A stretch of DNA of 64,000 nt from Spodoptera frugiperda (Eukaryota; Arthropoda; Insecta; Lepidoptera; Noctuidae), in contig NC_064237.1 of assembly GCF_023101765.2 (NCBI RefSeq), positions 7,783,649 through 7,847,648 of the forward strand. Reading direction: 5' to 3'. The notes beneath the pieces are model-generated. The model made no database searches. It was given only the letters and a program-made list of their open reading frames with translations, and had not been told where the DNA came from. Both the position numbers and the translations under genes were made by a program. How positions within the stretch are numbered: the stretch's first letter is position 1; each line of letters begins with the position of its first letter. Shown here one piece after another: positions 11,501-23,500 of the stretch.

Positions 11501-14500
11501 ATTTTTATTTATTCATATAAGGCAATAATACTTAGATAAAATGAATCAAAGTTTTGGAGGGGAGTAAATAGATTGATTCCGTAACAAAATAAAATAATCT
11601 ACAAACCGGACATTAAAATAAAAATTAGTCATCTATCCATTCAGTCAATCGTTTTAACTGGCTTCCTAGATCACATAAATATTAGTATTTTTTACTCTAA
11701 AATAATGTACAATTATAGCTTAGAAATCGGATCAATGAGTGTATTATATTGAATCATTAATTCATTATTAATTAGGTAATTAACTTCCATAAAAAGCAAA
11801 GGGGAAAATGGACATAAATCAAAAGAACTGATTTCTATTAAATATACGGTAATACAGATTTAGACCTGAAAGTGTCATTAGCCCCATCAATTAGCAATGA
11901 AAAATATTATCGGGAAAACTTCAACAATAATTGGGCTGAACTTTATTAATCATTAGTTGAAAACTTTGAGACATTTATAGGCCGTACTTGGCCTTTGGTT
12001 AAGGTCAAACGGAGGTAAGTAAACCATGGAACTTGATTGTTTCTATCACATAGTTCATAAGGTATGTTGAGCTAAGTTCCAACAAGGTTTCTAAACTTAT
12101 GTATGTAGGTGCCTACGATACGCCTTCCTGGTTAATTAAATCATTGTCGACAACTAGTTGCAAACATTATACTTTGCTATGAACTTATGACGTCATCATA
12201 CATGTTATACACGTGATTTTTATTTTGCAAAAGCGAGCTATTCGAGCAATATATAACTTGCCCCGTCGCGAATCTTTGAGAGAACTGTTTAAAACTATAA
12301 ATATTCTTACAGTGCCTTCTCAATTCATTTACGAAAATATTATGTACGTAAGAAAAAATCAACAATTGTTTGAAAAAAGAAGCGACAGACACAATTTTAA
12401 TACGAGAGGTAAAAATAAGTTGGCTATACCGCAATTCCGATTGTCCAAAGTGCAGAAATCCTTCATGGGTTTTTGTGTTAAATGTTATAATAAACTACCA
12501 ACTACCATACTGAATCTGAACGAGAAAAAATTTAAATCTTGTATAAAGCGTGAACTGTGTAAACAGGCATATTATAAACTGTCAGATTATATTGAAGATA
12601 AAAATGCGTGGCAACATGTTGGTCCGGCTCCACTGGACACTCGCTCACACTAGACAATGCTCAAATACGATCACTAGTTACACGTTAACTTAAAGTACTA
12701 ATTTATTCCAATGCAGTCTAGGGATCCTGTGGTATCAAGCAGTTATTTTTTGATTTGAAAGATTAAATTATGTATTATTTTTATTTGTATAGAAGCATTA
12801 TTTCAAAATTGTAAGTGTACATATGTGGGCACTATGTTTGAAATAACCCGCTATTTTATTTTACAAATTGGTTTTATTGTCCCGTTAGTTTTGACGTATG
12901 GTAGTTACATTGTTCCTACATATATATACAATAGATAAATAGTGTATTAGAGATATTGTAAAAAACCTTTTTTTAAAAGAGTAACGATGGAGTTTCTTGC
13001 TCGTTCTTCTCCATTCGAAGCTACACTTTGGAACGAGCGCCTAGCTTCACTGACAGACAGACTGACAGACAATTCAATTTGACGTTTCAAAAGTGCCTTA
13101 TTTAGGATTAATTGAAATAAATGTTTTGACTTTGACTTTGACTTTGACTTTGATGAAGTACCAGTCTATCGTCAAATTAAAATAAAAGTATGACCATTTT
13201 TTGTATTGAAAAGTGGAAACAATTTCTTTTTGACTGAATAAACTACCTTTAATGGTTCGACGTCTCTTTTCAGGTATTTCTGATATAATTATTTTCTGAC
13301 ATCATTATCTTAACAAAGGACCGCAAATGAGCAGGTCGGTCCGCAAGAGAATTGGGTTTGTTATATAAATATTTGTTTAATGAAATTTATGTAAAATGCA
13401 TTGCTGTACTATATTATGCTTTTGGAGTAATTATTTTATACAAACATGACAACTTCTACTCCAAGTTATTATTGTGCTTTTTCTCCTCTTTTATGTGTCT
13501 CTTTGGCAATGGTAGACAAAAGCCTCCTCCAATCTTCTCCATTCCTTTGGAATAAATTCATTGTTTCTAATTCCGTGAATTATTAAATTGTATTTTTTCC
13601 AGAAAACTTTGGGGTAGGCCTATGTTTAGGACTTTAGGTCGTGTGACTAATTATGACGACGATGATTATAATGAAAGGAATCACAGAAAAATAAATATTT
13701 GATAAGCTATGTTTTTAGAAAAATACTAATCTTTTGTCATATTACGTCGTTTTGTCTTAATTATTGCTTAGGCATTAGGCAATTTGCTTAGGCAAACAGT
13801 TACAAAAATAACGTCCAACCTACATTTTTCCACTAGTAGTAGTATTTATACAAGTATGTAAATACCCAAATTTTCACCATATTATGGACGGAAGACTCAA
13901 TAGCATATACTGAACATAAATCCAGGCTCCGTGCTAAGCAGCAATACATAAACGAACTTCCCAAATTCCCGTTGCAACGAGAATTTCGTCAGAATTACAG
14001 ACTAACATGAAATGAAGCTTTGAAATGAAGCTCTAGGCTGTTTATAATGATACTTAACCAATTGGAGGAAAATTAAAATCATTAGAGCATTTCTCATATC
14101 GTCACGCCTTTAATCCCCGAAGGGGTAGGCAGAGGTGCACATTATGGCACGTCATGCCATATAAATATATAAATTTTCGAAAAGCCGAAAAAAAGCCCAG
14201 TAATACTTCGCCCGACCCGGGATCGAACCCGAGACCCCTTGCCCGGCAGTCGCACTTGCAACCACTCGGCTAACGAGGCAGTCCTCAGTAACACAAATTG
14301 GGTTTCCATTTTGTAAAAGACTAAATAAAAAAGTATTCATGCCTTTGTATTTTATTTTGAAAAGGCGTCTATCCTTACACGGTAAATTGATAACCCCTAA
14401 TCCACTGTTCGAGGAGACGGTCATATATTGTCTGTTAAAACAAATTACAGGGGTTGTTTATTAGCTTTTTGAGAGCCTTGTAGCTGCCACAGATAAACGC

Positions 14501-17500
14501 ACACACACACACACACACACATAGACACGTTAAACTTTATAAAACTGCTTTTACGTCGAAAATTTAAAAACATAATTCTTGCATAACTGCACATTTAGTT
14601 AAAGAATAATAAATAGCATTATTTATAAACACTTTTAGTAGTAAGAAGTTGTAGAGAAAACATCGTTGTAAAGATAAAAAAGTTCATAACATTTTAAAAG
14701 GAAAACACGAAGAAAAAGTTTCCGAGAGGTTCCCAGAAGTCCTTCTTAGTCCCTCCCCTGTATACTTAGGTCAAATGTTTCGTTACCGGTATCACTTTTC
14801 GCAGTAGTTTTTAGACAAATAAATTCAATATACAAACTAAGTTTTTCAGTGTATATCGACTTACAATTACATTACATACATCGATTGTAAATGATTTTAA
14901 AATATCTTACTTTTTTCCAACCATATAAAACGCCATGATTCATTCATAAAACTGCAAATACTGAAGAGAAGACACAAAACGACAGTGCTGCCACTATTCG
15001 TCAGTCTATTGTTTCAACTTTCATCACGCAAAACTATTCACTCGTGACACCCAGTCACCTGAACCAATCAGAGCTCTAGAAAAAGACAGGTATTGCCCAC
15101 ATGAATACTTTTTCCTTTTTATTTTACTGCAGTAGTAGACTTTTATAGGACTCATAACTTATCTAGTAAAAAGTAGATTTTAAATGTAATATACCTTACA
15201 TATTTTAAGCATAAGAGTCGTGATGGTATGTTAATTTTATGGGCAACCAGAGAATGCATTGGGTATTCTTATAGCGTATGTTGTAAATAACAACTTGAAT
15301 GGGACAGCTCGACCGGAGAAGTAACACTTTTCTCAGACTACTAGGCTGAAGTAGTGATCTAAAGTCGCTACGTTTTGCCCAGGAAGTGGAAGACCAAATG
15401 CCACATTATCATTCGTGTAGCAGGTGTACTTAGGCTGTGGTGGCTGCCCTTAACCTATGTTGCTACAGATTATAATAAATATTTATGTGTTCATGTTTAT
15501 ACTAACAAAACATTTGAATGTTACTGTAGCATTACTCAGCACAGTTAGCGCGATGGCTGGACAACTGGCTGTCCGGCTGGTTCGATTCCCACACGGAGCA
15601 ATTCCTTGTGTAATCCACAAATTGTCGTTTCGGGTCTGGCTATCATGTATATGTGAACTTGTGTATTTGTCAACGCACCCACGACACAGGAGAAAATCCT
15701 AGTGTGGGGTAACGTTTAAAAAAATGCAAACCATATTAATAACAAAATAATACCAGATTGGGTTAATTGGTACTACTAGGTTTATTTACAAAGAAAATAA
15801 ATACTTAATTAGTTAAAACTACGTAATGAAAGAGGAAATTTTGAAAGTAGACTATTGATTGGCCTGTCAAGGCTGTTCGGAGTCGGAGTTAGATTATATC
15901 TGGAACACAGGCAGCTGCATCGACCGCTCTAATAATATCGTATTGCGATCACCAAACTAGGAATTTGGTAGCATATAGTGATACATATTTTACCGTGCAT
16001 TGTGAAATTCATTTGCACGTGAATCATACAACGGTATGTAGATTGAAATTTGTCATTTGGAGTAGTGATTGAGCATTTTATTTCTGTGCAACGTGTCGCG
16101 GCTTCAATTCCCGTAAGCTTACATCTACTTTGATCCACTATTACACATAACTATATTTGATCCACAAGCGGTCGTTCTAGCTGATTATGTGTGTGTAAAA
16201 TAATTTGTTTGTAATATTAGTACCTATACCTTTTTTTAAATAATATTAGGTAGTGTCGTTCTACGTGGAGGACTAAGGGGGAGGCCTTTGTTCAGCAGTG
16301 GACGTCTTCCGGCTGATGATGTTAATAATGATGAATATTAGTATAAACAAAGTTGCAAACAACACATTTAGTACCTAGTCACTACTACTAAAATGTAACC
16401 TCAAAAAAATATGTAACTCTATACATTTACTAAGATAACAGAGATGAGGGATTCCGTATTGTATTAAGGAATTTCCTAATTTCATACAGAAGCAGAAACT
16501 CCGGCAAACGAAGTCCCAGCTACGGAGCAAAATGTGGGATAGAAATACATTTTCTATTTCCTTGTTTATTTATTTTAGCTACACAACATGACTTATACCT
16601 TTCATTCCTTACAAGAATACATAGAGGCGTAGTTTTAAGATTAACTGCCGCATTTAGAGACATTTAATGATTACTTAAACTATTCCTTAGTGACGATTTT
16701 GTATCGAAAACAATTGCTAAGGACTGGGTTAAGTAACTACCCAATTCAAGCACATAACAACAGATAGAATTCGTTATGTACTGACATATCGATGGAGACA
16801 GCATGTATATAATTATATATCTCAATTGTGTACTGCGTATGGTATAAATTTATTAAAGGCATTGTACATTGTACTACAAAAGCACTTAATTTCGAAAGCA
16901 AACTCAAAACGTCAGCTCATCAAACGCAATCACAAAAAACAAGCAAAAACAAACAGAAATAGCACATTGTATCACAGTTTTAATTAGCCCATTCGACCAA
17001 CTACGAAAGCACTTGAAGATATTTTACAACCAGGTTCCCATATACCTCTACAAACTACACAAGCAACGGCACGGTTCTGGTTTAATGTTATACAATAATC
17101 AACTCTAAAATGTTGTTTCAAGCCATCACCTAAGTTCATTATAGCTCATAACTTATGACCCTTTCCCCTTAAGGCAAGTTTCGCAGTTACTGCTTGATAA
17201 GTAACAAAATTGTTATTGCATTTTCATTCAAAGTGTTAACTTTGTTACCTATATATGTTCTGTTATCAAGTTCATTTGCTTTTATTTTTATTGTTTGGTT
17301 AACATTACTTTTAAGGGTTTGGAGATGCTGCGGAATACCTAACTGGTTTACCGGGGCTCCGCTTGGAAAGCAGGAGTAGGAACGGGGTGGTTTTTAGTCA
17401 GTCAAGAGTCTGACACTCCTTCACGCCTCGCCAAAGGCGGGAGAAGACATTCGATGATTTTCTCCCTTTAAAAAAAGTGTTTGTAGATGCGTACATATAC

Positions 17501-20500
17501 AATGTAAACTTTCTTACAAACTCATGCCACCCTCAAATAAGTGCATGATAGAATCTGTAGCACCTAAATCATCAACCAGCTCATAAGAAAAGCGTAATTA
17601 ACTTCATTAAATTATTTTAACATTTCTTTTCTACCGTACACATAATCACATAGTACATGTACCTACATGCAAGTAATCACATACCTTCATCAAGCGCCTT
17701 TCCAACCTCTGTATCTACATTCCTCTCGCAGTGAATAAAGTAATATAAACACAAAACTGTGATTCCTACAATGTCATTGCCTACGTAATTTAGACCGTAA
17801 AGCTTACTAAATATAGAACACATTCCATTGAGACTTGGACCTCTAAAAACAGACTGTACATGAATTTCGTGTTCCAAGTAACACAAGCGGCATGTTATTA
17901 TCAAAATGATTTTGTAGTAGTATTACTGTTAACACTGGTTCGTTAGTTCAGTTTTGAGAGGTCATATGTCTAAGTTACTATAGACAGCGAAGGATGGATA
18001 GTTGGGTGAAGTTATTAGAACTCAACGCAATGCCTTTTTTACAACTTCACACCCTTTATCCCCGAAGGGGCAGAGTGTCACATTACGGTACGTACATTAT
18101 GGCACGTAATGCCACTGTACAATATACACCTACTTTTCACCATTTATGTGAAAAAACAACTTGTCCGGCCGTCGCACTTGCAACCACTCAACCAACGACG
18201 CAGTCAACGCAATACCACGTCGTCTAAATTAGTGTGTAACTCTTTTATTAGACTTAACTCCTATTAGAATTTTAAAATGGTCACCTCTGCTAACGCGTTT
18301 GAGGCTTTGACATATAAAAGGTGCTATGTTATGCACTGATTTTCAAAATTAAATTCTACAATTGTGTTCAATTTATAGACATCAGTACCCTTAGTATGAG
18401 TTTACTTTACGTTTAAAGCAATCGAAACGACAGCGTGTTCGGGGCTCTGATTGGCCGGCTCGAATAAACCCACTAATCAGAGCGCTGTACGCGCTCTCAT
18501 TTCAAATAATTTAAACGTAAAGCAAACTCGTACTAAACGTTCTACTCACCACGACATCTATAACACAACAGCCGAAAACTAGGATCATTCCAAATTACAA
18601 CAATACATTTTCAATGCACCTCTGCCTACCCCGTTCTTGATACTATGTCATTGTTACTCATCTACTCCCAAGAGGCGGTGTGTGTTTGAGCGTACTCAAA
18701 TAGAGTCTTGTAAAGTTTAATGCGTTCCAAGGGATTGTTTACGTTGCGAAGCTGTGCAAACACGAAATTAGTTTTCCTTGTACGTGTGGTACGGAGCGAA
18801 CTGCTCACCTTCGCTTTAAGATAATCTTTCTTGCTTTTTTTTTCTTGGCTTAAAATTGATTTGGTAAATAGACAACTTAGGTTTTGTTTTTTACGGAAAG
18901 ATTTATGGATGCACATGTTTCCAGTTTTATTAAAAATGCTACCGAAATGCTGTGAGACATATTATTAGTAAGCTACCATATTCTTAGCAAAAATCCAAAG
19001 ACATTCCACACGACATGCTGCTGTCGCGGAATGCTGCTCATGAATATGAGCCTCTAGCATGGCTTGAAACTAGTCGAGTTCCTCGTCAAAACATTACGTG
19101 AGTAAGCCGATAACATAATAATTAATTCCACACGACCCTGGAATTGAACTTAAGACTCCTTGATTGGTAGTTGCATTCTAGACCATGTAACTGTTGTAGT
19201 CAATGCATCAAACTCAAACTCAAAATATTTATTTGCACGTTAAGGTTACATAAAAATAATAATGCATATAATAGGTATTTGAACGATTACTATCTTAATT
19301 TTCATTTAAAATTAATTACTACACCGAGTTCAAGGATTGCCTACAATTTAACTACACCTCTGCTCACCTTTTCATAAAATCACTACCATATTATTATTAT
19401 GTTGTAACCACAAACGTTAAATAGTTAATTGGCGACTAGTTAGTTAGTTTGCTTCCCTATTCAGATACACGCACGGAACAGTTTGGCAAAAGTTAAATTT
19501 ATACATTACATTAATTAGTCAATTGTGTACCAATTTTGTGCACTTAATAACCACTAGTTACTGTTAATTGTGAGTGCTTATGCTATAATGCTTAATTCTA
19601 CCAGTTAGGCACTAATCAATTGTTAATGATACTTTACTACTCGATTTTAAATCAAAACGTTATTGTAGCAAATAGTGGCGTGACGTCATTTGTTTAATTA
19701 AAATTATAAAATTAACTACAGTTTCATACGTGTCAAAATAACAATATTTATAATGTATAAAACATCATTTAAAAATAAGTGTGGGAGAGCCATGCTTCGG
19801 TTCGAATGGGCCGGCTCGACCGGAGTAATACCACAACCTCGCAGAAAACCGAATCGAAACAACGCTGCATTGTGTTTCGTTATATGAATGAGGTTACCCA
19901 ATTGACCCCCTTCCCAATCCCCAAAAAATCTTAAATTCCTAACCCCCAAAAGGCCGCCAACGCACTTGTAACGCCTCTGATGTTTCGGGTGTCCTTGGAC
20001 CGCGGCGATTGCTCCCATAAACGTCGTCCCGTAAACGTTTACCAGCTAATACTATAACGGTGCTCCCACACAGCGGTTATATAACGTTATACAACACAAT
20101 AACATTTGTGTTTAAACAAATTATAACAGTGGTTGTAGAGTATGTTACATGCTGTTATAAATGTTACACAATGTTGTATAACGTTATATAACTGCTGTGT
20201 GGGAGCACCTTAAAGCAGTAACGCAGCGCGACAATCGCCGCATCTCGTGTCGTGGAATGCTGCTCATGAATATGAGCCTCCAGCATGGCTTGAAACTTGT
20301 CGAGTTACTCGTCAAATACTTACAAAATATAGTAAAAAAAAATAGTAAATGTGTTAATTAGAAAACCATAAGTCACATACCCTGTATCCCATGGGGTAGT
20401 GCATCAAGTATAAGTCAACGTAGTTCATCTGAAGTTCTTCGAGACTCTTCAGTAGGGCTGGCAACACCTCGTTGCGTTCGTGGGCGTCGTTCCACAACTT

Positions 20501-23500
20501 GGAACAAAACAATTAATTATACACTACCTGCCTAATAACTAAGCAGCCAGGATTTTCATAATTACCAAAACCAAAGTTTTGTTGCCTCTGAAGTACTGTC
20601 CAAATACTGTTATCAAAGAGGGTTTATTTTGTTATAGTTAGAAGTTATTTTAGGCCGAAACAAAGGTTATCAAAATAACAACGAAATGTAAATTAGTCAT
20701 CATAAATATTTAGTTTGGTTGTAAATGATATAATTGCTTTTGAACTAGAAGCTGCTTGGGCTTTGTGGAATAATATATAGGTTATATAGACTGTATATTG
20801 TTACGCCCTTTATCCCCAAAGTGGTAGGTAGAGGTGTACATTATAGCGCGTAATGTCACTGTACAATGTAGATACCCACTTTTGTACAATGTACACCTAC
20901 TCTTAACAATTTATATTGTAATTCCTACGGTAGTTATATACCGAGCACATTTCGGAGAAATTTTCGAAAAACTGATAATAGCAGCAGTACTTTGCCCTAC
21001 CCGGGAATCGAACCCGAGATTATATAGACTACATAGGTTATATATCGGGTTATATAGGCCTATAGTTTACAAACCTAGCTTTCAGACCTTAAAAAAGAAC
21101 AAAAATAACAATCAATCATTTCTTCCACTACATTTGCCAGACATAAAGCAAGAAAATAATTTTAAATTGTATAAGAACTTCGATCATAAATATAAAGCGT
21201 GTCCAAACTCCACAATATACTGTTCACGTACCATGCACTTAGATATATTCGAGCCCTTAATGCAGTCAGAAATCACTAACAAAAGTGGTCTATTATAGCG
21301 GGGAGTGTATTCTAAGCCACGTAGATACCATTAATAATGTACTACGAAACTCATTTTCGTAGTGACATACACGTCTAGCCTCCTTTCACTAGATACTAAA
21401 GTAATAATATATGGAATAACTTTGCTCTAATATGTTTGCTACCACAACCTCTAAGCTAAGAGAATGTGAGGCTACATTCACCCTGTATCGATATTTATCC
21501 TTTTACTTTAATATTCTCGATTTGACCTTTAGTTCTACACGTGTGATATGGAAAAAAGGTTTATTTTTAGTTTAGTTTTAGAATATGTTGAATATTTACT
21601 GCCGTTTACAATCGAGTTAAACTTGGGCGAATAATTTTGGGTTTTGTGTAGGACGTTTGCAAATTTTATCATACTAGCTTATGTCAGCGGCTTTGCCTGC
21701 GTTTTCCTATTATAAAAAGTAGCCTATGCGTTATTCCAGATCATAATCTATATCTATTCCAAATTTTATCCCGATCCCTTTAGTAGCTTTGGCGTAATTG
21801 AGTTACAAACATCCATACTTATAAATTTTCGCATTTCTAATATTAGTAGGAAGTATTTCAATCTCAAACAATACAATCAGACATCAGTGGACCTAATTAC
21901 TATTCAAATACTCTAGCTATAAACATAGTTCAAATCTCGCACAATAAATTATTTTCGAAGATATAAAAGCTAAATTAATAATTATGTTATTGGCTTACTC
22001 ACGTAACACGATGCAGCGATTGTCGCGCTGCTACTTCGTGGCGTCGTGTATCGTGGAATGCTGCTCATGAATATCAGCCTCTAGCATGACTTGAAACTAA
22101 TCGAGTTCCTCGTCAAATAGTTACGTGAATAAGCCGATGGCATAATAATTAATTTGGTAAGTCTCACGTAAGTTATAATAAAATATTAAAGCTAATTGAT
22201 GTTTAATATAACATGATATAACAAAATATTTACACAAACCTTCGTAGTGATGTACACATCTTGCCTTGTAGCTTCGCCCTTGTTTATGAAATTTCGTACA
22301 CCGAGGCCGACTTCGTCCTCGACTCGGTAGAGGGAAGCAGTGTCGATATGTCGGTACCCGGCCTCCAGCGCCCATTGTACTGCTCGAGCCAAAGAGTGGT
22401 TTACCGGCAACACCCGTGTTCCCTACGAACAAGGAACATCACTATAAGGTCCGTTGGCAACATATCGACAAAACATGTTCGAGAATTTTCGAAATATGTT
22501 TACATGTAGGGATATTTTATTTATAGAAACAGCTTCTACCCGTAACTTCGTCCACGTAGAAAAGTATTTAGACAGAACTCCGTTTCGCCACCAATGATTT
22601 TCCCTGTTTTCCTGCTTTTCTCTTGAAATTTTTTCTGCATTTTCTTTGCTATACACCTGACAGAGCCCGGGGCTTTTCTAACAAATGCAAAACCGTGGAA
22701 ATCGGTTCGTGCGTTCTGGAGTTATAGAGCCTCAGGAAGGAAAACCTGACTTATTTTTATATTATTGAAGATTATTTGGTCCATTTTCCAGTAAAATTCG
22801 AATTCAATTGGTTTTCTTCTATGAGATACCTCAACGTACATATACAACGTGTAAGAAAAAGGGGGTATACATATCAATTGCACGGCTTCTAGATAACATA
22901 ACAAACGATACGGTAAGGGTTTTTTAAACTCATGTTTTCATGGTACCAAGTTATGAATTTTTCAAATCGCGCCGCCGCGTGATTCAAAATTAGATAGACA
23001 GGTACTAGGCGATCAGATTGACAGAAGAAATGTTTCGTAATATTCGCGAGTGATCCCTGTAGTGTTGTGACATGTTTGTATGATTCAAAATCAAGAAACA
23101 TGTGATACCAAGTATTTGGTACAAACATTTTTTAAATCGTATTTTAAGCTGAAACTTCGTGTAGAGACTCTAATCAACCTGTATTCATCAGGGCTTCTTG
23201 ATGTATATGGGTATTTTGTTACACGTTGTATATACTACAGAAGTACAAGTGACTATTTCCTTTCAGAGAATACATTGAGTGACAGTCACAACAAATAAAC
23301 AGCTGCAATAACACCGTAACATAACCCAGTATCCCCCGCAAGCAAAGTTACAGGCAAGCGGTAGTTTAGTAAATAATCCTTGTATTTCAAAGTTTCAATA
23401 CACACGTACCACGTACGTACATCGAGCCACACCTACATAATGAAGCGAAGCGTATGTTCTCAGCTGCATTTGACTAAAGGCTTTGACAGGATAGATGGAA

